From Prostheceraeus crozeri (Eukaryota; Platyhelminthes; Polycladida; Euryleptidae), in contig CAJQUW010006119.1 in NCBI GenBank assembly GCA_907163375.1, forward strand, positions 5,001 through 69,000: DNA of 64,000 bases, written 5' to 3'. A program made the position numbers and the translations under genes. The notes below the pieces were generated by a model, which was not told the DNA's origin, did not search any database, and was given only the letters and a program-made list of their open reading frames with translations. This document shows positions 56,130 through 64,000 of the stretch, piece after piece (the stretch's first letter is position 1; each line of letters opens with the position of its first letter).

Positions 56130-57489
56130 AGAAAAATATTTTTTTATTTGGGGTTATGAATTTAGAGGAGATATGTTTTTGAAGTACCGGTAGCTTGTTT
56201 CTTATAAATATACAATGAAACATATCTACCGGAACATGGTCATTCCACGCCACTTCAACCAAACCGTGTGGCTGACTTTCTCGAAATCCGATGAAACTCA
56301 TATATTATCTTATACTGGGTATAACTACATGATTCCTGAAATATTTCCGCTCAATTATACCTTAAAGTACATTTAAATGACCTTTTAAGTTGAGATAAAT
56401 AGCCAATTTTGACAAATTTAAGAAAAACCAAGTAAATTTCCAAAGTCTGTTGTTCCGGTCTCATTGCGAAACAGATGTACAAATTTTGACTGATGATCAT
56501 TCAAGATCTATATTATATGTATGATCTATCGGAGTTTTCAAAATAGTACAGAGAAATTTTTTACATGACCTTGAATATTCAAAATATTTTGAACAGAAAT
56601 CAAAAAAATGCATTTATTTGAAAAATTCTAGAAAATTATAGAGCATTCTATAATTTAATCGGCTGCACATATCAACTATCCTGTTCTTAGACATGCGTAG
56701 AAAAATTGTTTGAAAAATCCATGTAGCATAGATATGCCATTTTTACCTTGTTAAAGTTGTCTTAGTTTTGAAATTTGTACATCTTTGACCAATTCCTGCC
56801 AATTTCTCTACAACCAAAATTTGATTTTTTATGATTGATCAGTAGCAACTAGGAATCAATAATAAGTATGTAAAAGATCATAACCCGTTTTTGATTAGAA
56901 GATGAGTAATTTTGAATTTAAAATGTACTTAAAATATTTTGCTAATTAATAAGGGTAATAAGTAGTGTTGAACTACTATATTAGCATTACAAGGGTTTCT
57001 ACAGATTTCAGGTGAAACTATTTAAACTAGTATTGACTAGTATTTTTTGTGATAAAACTGCCGCATTATGGCAAGTAAACATTTCTATACAGAACATACA
57101 CAAGGCTAAAACATAGAATTGACATAACTTCAAATACACGTCTAGATACAGCAATAGAAACACAACGAAAATATACAGCTAGTGGATAATGAAATGAGTA
57201 CTCTCCAAAATCAATTCTATGTAGAATAAAATTTGATATCTATACACATACTTTTAGGAGTTATATTGGAGAAGAGCTACTGGGGCAGGTGAGGGTAACG
57301 GTGACAGACTCAATTATTTCTTGCGCAATTTTATGTTCAATTATTCTTAATTAATGATTATTGAAGAGATAATCTTGATTTGATCAGTAAAAATTTTATG
57401 TTGTCGAGGAATTGTTAGATCATTATGCAATGACCAATTTCAAGCCTGCCAAAGTTCCCTTACTACAAAAGTAGGTCCACTGTTCTGCA
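56130..57489. other. AT-rich non-coding stretch
   Basis: 1.3 kb with frequent stops in all frames and no repeat or motif that I recognise. Confidence 0.5.
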
Positions 57490-57717
57490 CTAAACTCTTT
57501 TGTACATTCCTCTTGAATTAACCAAGAGTGGTTCCTGGATTTTTCTAACAATGTCTATCAGAGGGTATCGATGAATGTCCGGGGAATCGGGATAACGGAA
57601 GTACTGAGGGCCTGCTTTCGATAAAGTTTTAATTGTCGCAATATTGCCTTCAATTTTCAAAATTTGGCCTGGGAATTCTTCACCAAAGTAGGAGACAATT
57701 ACCCAGTCATTTGGTTC
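57490..57717 (-). CDS. Coding fragment with WVIVSYFGEEFPGQ motif
   Basis: The minus strand is open for 75 codons and reads EPNDWVIVSYFGEEFPGQIL, then KAGPQYFRYPDSPDIHRYPL and DIVRKIQEPLLVNS to a stop at 57,490. The pattern W-V-x-V-x-Y-x-G-E-x-F-P-G-x-I/V followed by F.WP/YP..DI is a small module I have seen at the end of transposon-encoded proteins in many animals; I cannot name it more exactly. The frame continues upstream past one TGA as WNGLLPITEVVN, which also looks coding, so this is the 3' end of a decayed gene. The upstream word GGTGTCCTGGAACGGTC is the same as the unit of the adjoining tandem array. Confidence 0.55.
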   Translation of the reverse strand, partial: EPNDWVIVSYFGEEFPGQILKIEGNIATIKTLSKAGPQYFRYPDSPDIHRYPLIDIVRKIQEPLLVNSRGMYKRV

Positions 57718-57747
57718 TCAATTGACAACTTCAGTAATGGGCAAAAG

Positions 57748-58400
57748 ACCGTTCCAGGACACCCCATTTTTCAATTTTTTTGCACCTTTAAAAACGACTA
57801 AATTTATCAATTTATGTCATTATTTCAGGTTTTTAAGACCTAAATTCATGAATTTAGACCGTTCCAGAACACCATAAAATTCAAAAAAATAGCATCTTTA
57901 AAAACGACATAAATTCATGAATTTTAACCCTTTTTCAGGTTTTTAAGACCTAAATTCATAAATTTAGACCATTTAAAAAGTACCAGTTTTTGAAAAATCG
58001 CTATCTTTAAAAACGACATAAATTCATGAATTTTAACCCTCTTTCAGGTTTTTAAGACCTAAATTCATAAATTTAGGCGTTTTTAAAAATACCCAATTTT
58101 TCAAATTTTTCAAAATCTCAAATTTGAGAATTACAATTTTTTATCTCGAAAATCATGACCGTTTCAGGACACCGAAAAATCTTAAAAGTTAAGAATCTCA
58201 AAATTTGAAAATTACAATTTTCACCCACCCTTAAAATCATGACCGTTCCAGGACACCGAAAAAAATCATAAAAGTTAAGAATCTCAAAATTTGAGAATTA
58301 CAATTTTCTCGCTTAAATCATGACCGTTCAAGGACACCGAAAATCATAAAAGTTGAGAAGTTCAAATTCATGAATTTTATCCATCTTTCAGGTTTTTAAA
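57748..58400. repeat. Two-phase tandem array, 110-bp then 83-bp units
   Basis: From 57,748 three units of 109-110 bp share CAGGTTTTTAAGACCTAAAT (at 57,826, 57,936 and 58,045). From 58,158 three units of about 83 bp share GACCGTTCCAGGACACCGAAA (58,158, 58,242 and 58,323) with AAAATCTCAAATTTGAGAATT. The first array's units also begin with GACCGTTCCAG. The last partial unit at 58,390 returns to the first type. Confidence 0.88.
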
Positions 58401-59205
58401 ATATGAGATAACTAAAATTATGTGTCTAAATTTACGTGTCTAAAAATATTTCTTTAAAAATGGAAGAAACAAAAGTGGAAGAAACCGCAAGACTATATCC
58501 TTCGCTATCTCAATTAAAAACAAGTGAAATGGATCTCAATTATTATTAAGATTAGAGCATTATGATAAATTAAGAAGACGCAATTATTACTTAGACATTC
58601 TTCGTTATTGTATTCTCAACATTATTTAAAGTACTAATTGTGTGAACTAGAAGATCATTGTAACTCATAAACACAAAATTATTCAATGAACCCGTACACT
58701 GGCTGATAATTGAAGAGAGAGAGAGAGAGATTTATTGTTCTAGCAATGGAAGCATCTAACAACTTTTCCCTAAAATTATCGTGGAAACTCTTGTCATTTC
58801 AATTTACGCGTGCGTAAAAGTTTTGACATTTCAACTTACCGCTACGTAAATTATTTTCAGAATCTGTTTTCAAAGTTTGTTTTCAAATTCAGTTTTAGAA
58901 ATCGATTTGCAAAATTCATTTAGCGTTTCCTGTTTCCACATGAATACGTTAAAACACATACGGGCAGCAATAAAAAGCAATTCTTCTTGTGAATTGAGAA
59001 CACATGCGGGTGTGGTGATAATAAAAAAGCAATTTTTATTGTGAATTTAGAACGCATAAGGGCAACGCCGATATGCAAGATAGTTGTTATAGCAATTTTA
59101 GACAATCACTTTAACAATGAAACACATTAACGAATGAAGTTCTTCTCTCAAGGAGTATTAGATAGTTAGTTTATTTTAATTCATCTCATTCATTTCTATC
59201 ATTCA

Positions 59206-59640
59206 TGATGAGTAAACATTTGGGTGATCGTATTGAAACGACAAAAGGACAAATCGCAAAAAAGTGTGCCTGATCAACGAATTTGTAAAGAAGAATCATT
59301 TCATAAATACTGTGGATCTACAAAAAAGTTTGGAAAACTTTAGTGATATTGATTTTGATGATTTCTTGACGTCGTGTGAAATATCACAGCAAATTTTAAA
59401 CGAAGTTAAAGGCGCTAGAACGTAAGCGAAGAACTTTACAAAATCAATATATTGTGAAACGTGAAACGGCGAGAATGAAGCGTTCTTTTGATGAACAACT
59501 TGAGACGGATTATTATAATAAGACAATCGAAAACAAGTCAAATAGTTTTAAATCTACAACCGGGAACATCATCAACTCAAGATGAAGAGACATCACAATT
59601 GCAAGCCATTCAAGACAAATGATTTTGTGGACAACTACAT
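59206..59640 (+). pseudogene. Decayed coding region of the second element
   Basis: Protein-like phrases such as FSDIDFDDFLTSCEISQQIL and RRTLQNQYIVKRETARMKRS appear in different frames. They suggest an acidic, helical protein upstream of the protease. I do not recognise it. Confidence 0.4.
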
Positions 59641-59883
59641 CTGAAAAGCAAGCAAGCAAGCAGTGATTCAAGAACCATCTAAAACTCAGTTTTTTTCTAA
59701 TTCATTTTGAGAAGTTCATGAAGAAAATGGAAATATGTAAAACAATAGAGATTAGAATAATTATAATATAATCATTTCAAAATCGAATATGTAGTAAGGA
59801 AAGCCATCATTATGGGACAGTTTTAAATCAATACCCCCCTTCTGACTTCTAGGGGTCCCCATAATAAATTCTTTTATTATAAA

Positions 59884-60324
59884 ATGAGCAACATAAACGA
59901 GTTTTTGAAATTATATGGAACGCAAACAACTACAAATTTTGATCTAAAGAAAATCGCAAATCAATTGCGAATAAAGAATTTTCACATATTGATGAGAGAC
60001 GAGTTGCAATTCCTAAAAAATAAGCCATCTATAAATTTCATAACAAATCTTCACACATCAGATGAAAAAGGAGTGCATTGGTCAGCAGGACAAAGAAATA
60101 TGAACGGTTCTAATTATTATTTTGACTCATACGGACTTCCACCTACAAAAGAAGTAATAGAATTACTTGGGAATGGAATTTATAATACATTTCAAATTCA
60201 AAAACCAGGAACTACTTACTGTGGGCAATTATGTCTCTATGTTTTATTTCAATTACAAAAAGGAGTACCATTTCTAGATATTATGTTAGAATTGAACAAG
60301 GGAATTTCATTCCCGAAACGTTAG
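59884..60324 (+). CDS. Adenain-type cysteine protease, second element
   Basis: 146 codons, open. Catalytic residues: His65 in EKGVHWSAG, Asp81 in YYFDSYGLP, a Gln at 104 or 106 in FQIQKPGTTYC, and Cys113 in TTYCGQLCLYVL. It is shorter than the first element's protease because it lacks the N-terminal Cys-rich part and ends soon after the active-site helix. It should cleave virion proteins of its element. It converges with the integrase gene, the last 18 bases of the two overlapping. The start is the ATG at 59,884, after the C-run and CCCCATAATAAATTC. Confidence 0.88.
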   Translation: MSNINEFLKLYGTQTTTNFDLKKIANQLRIKNFHILMRDELQFLKNKPSINFITNLHTSDEKGVHWSAGQRNMNGSNYYFDSYGLPPTKEVIELLGNGIYNTFQIQKPGTTYCGQLCLYVLFQLQKGVPFLDIMLELNKGISFPKR

Positions 60325-61614
60325 TTCCAAAAATAATGATAATTTAAAATCGCTTCGTTGTAATTCATTTTGATAAAATCGGCCTCTGATATCTTCATCA
60401 TCTAAATCTTTGATTTCGTAAGTAATCGGATAAGTTATTTTAGAAACTTCAAATATTTCTTTAGTCCAATAGCCAACGAAGCCTTTTTCAAATTTATTCT
60501 TATACTTAAATATTCTAACTCTATCTCCAATTTTAAATTTCGGCTTAAGTTTCTGCAAATTCGGATTACTCTCATTCGAATAATTATTTTCGAATATTTT
60601 CTTTCGGATTAAATCAGGGTCGTCAGAAGCATTCTTTGGGGTTTCTTCAATACCTGAATGAACTTTATTATTGTACTCTTCTACAACTCCTGGTAATATC
60701 TTCAACCATTTCTGATTTCTTTGCTCAGTAAATTTCTTGAATAATTTATTTTTTAACGTCCGATTGAATCTTTCTATCACTACGGCCTTCCCTGCATTTT
60801 CAGTTGAATAAACAGTTTCAAATAGTGGCTGAACGTTTCGGTTATAAAATTCCGACCCTTTATCAACAAACAATTTCCTTGGCTTTCTGTTAGTTTCTCA
60901 AAAGATTTCTTCAAACGCATATTTAACTGATAGACCACTTTTATTTTTTAAAGGCTTTACCCAAGCGTATCGTGTATATAAATCTATAACGGTCAATGCG
61001 TATTTATAATCAGAATCATTCAGCATATGAATAAGATCAGCACTCCAAATATCATCTTTATTAAATACTTTTACTTTCAATAAATATTTAGGCCTTCTAT
61101 ATTCTTTATGAATTTCGGACGCGTAGGTTCGAGCGTTGCTCTCAGACATCTTTGCTGTCGTTTCATTTAAACCCTGACCGAATAATATTTTAGCTTGTAA
61201 AGCTTTCTTAACAAACATTCTTTCAATTTTTTCTCTAAATGTAGGATTTTGAATACTATCTAATTCTTGAATCATCTTATCAGCTACATGACGAGAACTT
61301 AGATCATGATTTCGATAAGCTAAATCATGCCTGTAAGCTGCGGCATCTACTCTATTTATTGGTTCTTCACCTGGTTTTGCATTATTATTCTCATCTAGTC
61401 TTATATCTAATCGAGTTTCTGGACCGTTATATGAATGACCAGGAAGATGTTTTTCTTTCGAATATTCACTCCAAATAAATCCAGGAAAGTTTTCTAATGC
61501 TTTTTGTATGTCACCTCCAATATGCTGACAATTTGAGGTTTTATGTACTTTTAAGAGATAATTCAATAAATCTAAATTAGAAATTTTTAATTTAATTAAA
61601 TTTTTGGAATCCAT
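60307..61614 (-). CDS. PLA2-like domain followed by retroviral-type integrase (fossil)
   Basis: A minus-strand coding stretch broken about once. Residues about 40-110 of the first part hold a phospholipase-A2-like domain of the parvovirus VP1 kind: PGHSYNGPETRLD, then the catalytic His-Asp in INRVDAAAYRHDLAYRNHD. Parvoviruses use the same fold to leave the endosome. An integrase core follows: IWSADLIHMLNDSDYKYAL then VIDLYTRYAWVKPL, with MFVDKGSEFYN, VIERFNRTLKNKLF, and a C-terminal FKIGDRVRIFKYKNKF chromo/SH3-like part. The integrase is the type used by Polintons. Whether the two domains are one protein or two adjacent ones cannot be told here. Neighbours are virion-type genes. Confidence 0.75.
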
Positions 61615-61658
61615 TTTAAAAGATAAAATATTTTTAAGGATAAAATAAAATGAATGTT

Positions 61659-62141
61659 TTACCTTATCATACTAGGACTTAGATATATTCCAGAACCATG
61701 TTTAGTTTCTTTAATTTCAATTAAATCATCAACATTGCGGAGAATATTTTTAAGAACTCGTTTTCCTTCATCAACTAAATTTAATTTTCTAATAAAATTA
61801 TCTACTATTCCTTCACCCCTAGCAACTTTCTCTAACTCTCTATTATGACGTTTTTGTTCTTCTAATGCTGCCTTCTCTGATTTATTTTTATTTACTGCTT
61901 GGACAATACCAGTTGTCCCACCTGCAACACTTCCTGCTGCTGCTATGCCACCGATTATTAGTGGAATTAATGGGAGAATTCCACCATTCTTTTCTTCTTG
62001 TAATTGAATATTCTCTATCATTGGTTTACTTATGTAATACTTTTTTTTGTTAATCGTAATAGTTTTAGGGGTATTTTTGTCAACAATGTTGCGTAATTTT
62101 AATTCAACAGTTTTATTATTATTACTTTTCGCTTGCGACAT
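61659..62141 (-). CDS. Small hydrophobic virion-type protein, second element
   Basis: 160 codons, open. A basic N-terminal part (MSQAKSNNNKTVELKLRNIV) leads to a strongly hydrophobic Gly/Ala-rich segment at residues about 54-80 (GGILPLIPLIIGGIAAAGSV), then a charged helix (KSEKAALEEQKRHNRELEKV). This layout, with a membrane-active segment and KRHNRE-type helix, is common in small proteins encoded next to capsid genes in Polinton-like elements and resembles adenovirus minor proteins such as pX or pVI. It might be a membrane-lytic or core protein; the role is inferred from position. It is followed by the PLA2/integrase stretch 45 bases on. Confidence 0.6.
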   Translation of the reverse strand: MSQAKSNNNKTVELKLRNIVDKNTPKTITINKKKYYISKPMIENIQLQEEKNGGILPLIPLIIGGIAAAGSVAGGTTGIVQAVNKNKSEKAALEEQKRHNRELEKVARGEGIVDNFIRKLNLVDEGKRVLKNILRNVDDLIEIKETKHGSGIYLSPSMIR

Positions 62142-62400
62142 TTTTAATAAAAAAATTTTAAGTTATCAAAAATTTTAATCTAAGAATTTTTTGAATCTAT
62201 TCTAGTTATGAAAAGATTTTAAGTTAGGAAAAATTTTAATCTATTCCAGTTATAAAAAAATTTTAAGTTAGGAAAAATTTTAATCTATTCTAGTTATCAA
62301 AAATTTTAATCTATTCTAGTTATGAATAAATTTTAAATTAGGAATTTTAAATCTATTCTAGTTATGAAAAATTTTTAAGTTGCGAAAAATTTTAATTAAC
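62142..62400. repeat. Tandem repeat between two genes of the second element
   Basis: About six copies of ATTTTAATCTATTCTAGTTA with AAATTTTAAGTTAGGAAAA between them, spaced roughly 30-60 bases apart. It fills the gap between the hydrophobic-protein gene and the capsid-like tail. Confidence 0.85.
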
Positions 62401-62460
62401 CAATCGGACTAAAGGTCCTAAGGTTACTAACCGATCCTAACCATCTTTCCATTAAGAATT

Positions 62461-62676
62461 TCAATAGAATATTTTACATCTTCTAGCAATAAACCATAAG
62501 CCATCAATGAATGTGGAATCTTTTTTTTCAATATTAATTGTAACATCACAACCAGTCTTGATAATATCTTCAGATTGTGCACTTAAATCGAAACAGAAAA
62601 CAGGATATAAATGTCTCCAATCTCCAGGAGTTAATTGTGGTTCAGGGAAGGGAAGTGGTTCACTGGGAAGAGACAT
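62461..62676 (-). pseudogene. C-terminal tail of a capsid-like protein (fossil)
   Basis: About 64 codons before a stop at 62,461 read PGDWRHLYPVFCFDLSAQSE then KTGCDVTINIEKKDSTFI and LWFIARRCKIFY. The FDLS-x-Q plus D-V-x-I-x-I-E pattern resembles the last strands of capsid-like proteins I have seen beside PLA2 and integrase genes in Polinton-like elements of invertebrates. The rest of the gene has been replaced by LINE sequence. The identification is tentative. Confidence 0.42.
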
Positions 62677-64000
62677 CCAGTTAGAGCATTCGCCATTAAT
62701 GGAAATACGTTGACGGCGTTCTTTCAAAAAATCAACAATCCAATTTACAACAAACGATGGGACGGGAAAAGTTTTACATGCAGGAATGATGACATCATGG
62801 TTAAGTCTATCAAATGCCTTGGACATGTCCACTGATAATAGCCTCGCTGCGCCTGATGAGGGATCAAGATGTCTCAAAATTTCATGCTGGACTGAGACTA
62901 GAGCACAAGACGTACCCGAGCCCGAGCGAGGAATGAAGGCGAATTGAGACTTACTGACCGAGTCCCTGATGAAGGGGATAATCAAGTTCTTGGATACCAG
63001 ACGCTCAAACACTTTCGACATCGTAGACAGAATGGATATTGGACGAAAGTCAGCAAGTGAATTGGGCTTGTTGCACTTTGGAACGGGATAAACGTTTGCT
63101 TCTTTGAATGCAATTGGAATCACTCCAATTTGGAGAGACCAGTTGAAAATCATTGTAATAACCGGAGCTAGAAATGCTGAAAAGTCTCGGAAGATCCAAG
63201 ATGGAATACCATCAGGACCGCAGGAGCACTTTGAGATTCGAGCTAATTCCGCTTCGACTTCCGAACAGGTGAACAAGATAGGATCACAAACACTCGAATC
63301 AGCAACGTAGTCAAACGATGAGGATGCGTCGTAGGTTGAGGAGAAGTACGAGCAGAATTCATCAACAGAGAACATATCGGAATTGGCATGCTTGGTGAAG
63401 CGAGATACGGTTTTCACTGAGCTCCAGAGTCTTCTCATATTACCAGACTCGACTGCTTCACTCAAGTATGACTCTCGTAGAAATTTGCTGTGAGTGGAAA
63501 CTTCATCCTTTAAGCGATAGTATTTTTCCCACTGGCGCTTGTGAAAAGCGCGATCACGATCATCTATAAGACGCTTCAACGAAGGCTTGCACCATACAGG
63601 ATCACTTGAACGAATCCTTATCGTTTTCTCTGGGAAGCAATAATCAAACAGCTGAAACAGAGACTTATGGAGCAAGTTTGTCGCATCATTAATTGTGGGG
63701 CACGATGCAACAAGGGCTAGCCAATTAGTTGAAGTCAGATACGTGGCAAACAAAGCAAAGTTGGCCTTTGTATATTTGCGAATTTTCTTCTTAGTGACTG
63801 TAGAAGGGACATGAGTTGACGAAAACCACTTAACCACGTTGTGATCAGAGCTACCCAACGGAGGTAGACATAAGGCAGCTTGATTTTCACTAAAGTTCAC
63901 AAACAGCTGGTCCAGAGTATGATTGCCTCTAGTTGGGAAGGTTACGATTGGAGTCAGAGAAATCAAATCACTTATCAAATCATAATGTCCTCTCAAGTCG
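62677..64000 (-). mobile_element. LINE ORF2 fragment, endonuclease tail and RT
   Basis: The minus-strand frame is open from the window edge (63,996) and surely continues beyond it. It starts near the end of an AP endonuclease (LPPLGSSDHNVVKWF around residue 45-58), then a linker with a C-terminal endonuclease/RT spacer. The reverse transcriptase follows: KCSCGPDGIPSWIFRD, ANVYPVPKCNKPNSLADFRP then ISILSTMSKVFERL, QFAFIPRSGSGTSCAL, and RLLSVDMSKAFDRLNHDVI with the first catalytic Asp. It ends at CSNWMSLPS, just before the usual GVPQG motif, so the FADD active site and everything after it are missing. LINEs usually lose the 5' end, so loss of the 3' part points to a later rearrangement or a replacement by the Polinton-like element. 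The family is CR1/Jockey/Nimb-like. Confidence 0.88.

Larger units (their letters stand above)
58400..62676. mobile_element. Second Polinton-like element (fossil), truncated
   Basis: A different, AT-rich virus-like element. Plus strand: a small ORF at 58,459-58,548 (METKVEE-type start, then ARLYPSLSQLKTSE), decayed coding sequence at 59.2-59.6 kb and an adenain-type protease. Minus strand: integrase with a phospholipase-A2-like N-terminal domain, a hydrophobic virion-type protein and the tail of a capsid-like protein. There are roughly two to four breaks in all, so it is older than the element at 14.8-27 kb or decaying faster. It ends abruptly at 62,676 where LINE sequence begins. DNA polymerase and ATPase are not in the window. 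The left limit is a guess from composition. Confidence 0.75.

Overview
This is a eukaryotic window, most likely from an invertebrate animal. The evidence is spliced genes with short AT-rich introns and GT..AG borders, an AT-rich background, and a dense mix of animal-type mobile DNA: CACTA-like, Tc1/IS630-like, MITE, LINE, Penelope-like, Ty3/gypsy-like and Polinton. I cannot name the species. There are no bacterial operons, CRISPR arrays or RNA genes that I can defend.

Layout. 1-430 is a tract made almost only of G and T. 1.2-7.3 kb holds two sets of spliced minus-strand exons of unknown function. 7.26-9.83 kb is a minus-strand CACTA-like (TNP2-type) transposase broken by a LINE fragment that sits inside a perfect 14-bp target duplication. 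10.0-10.6 kb is a small MITE, and 13.6-14.5 kb is a dispersed repeat with a LINE piece in it.

14.8-27.0 kb is a large Polinton/adintovirus-like fossil. Its virion-type genes (penton-family proteins, basic core protein, major capsid protein, adenain-type protease) run rightward. Its DNA polymerase B, a TATA-binding-protein-like gene and a UBA+RING gene run leftward. The two gene sets meet tail to tail over facing poly(A) signals, and PolB has its own TATA box. I find no integrase or packaging ATPase. 27.07-29.45 kb is a Ty3/gypsy remnant. It faces a second LTR-type element (29.7-33.5 kb, minus strand, gag and pol open) across a single 175-bp TG..CA segment.

34.8-36.3 kb has two sister foldback MITEs, and 37.4-38.1 kb has another with a TA duplication. 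38,969-51,632 is bounded by 247-bp inverted repeats about 99% identical and flanked by TA on both sides. It has a Tc1/IS630-type transposase remnant beside its right end and a multi-exon plus-strand gene in the middle. This looks like an unusually large (12.7 kb) Tc1/IS630-type element with cargo. 53.8-58.4 kb is mostly minisatellites, a long TA run and a Penelope-like fragment.

58.4-62.7 kb is a second, different Polinton-like fossil with a protease, an integrase preceded by a parvovirus-type phospholipase A2-like domain, a small hydrophobic virion-type protein and the tail of a capsid-like protein. It ends abruptly in a LINE (62.68-64.0 kb) that runs off the window.

The most interesting items are the TBP-like and IAP-like genes in the first Polinton, the PLA2-integrase arrangement in the second, and the giant inverted-repeat element carrying a spliced gene.
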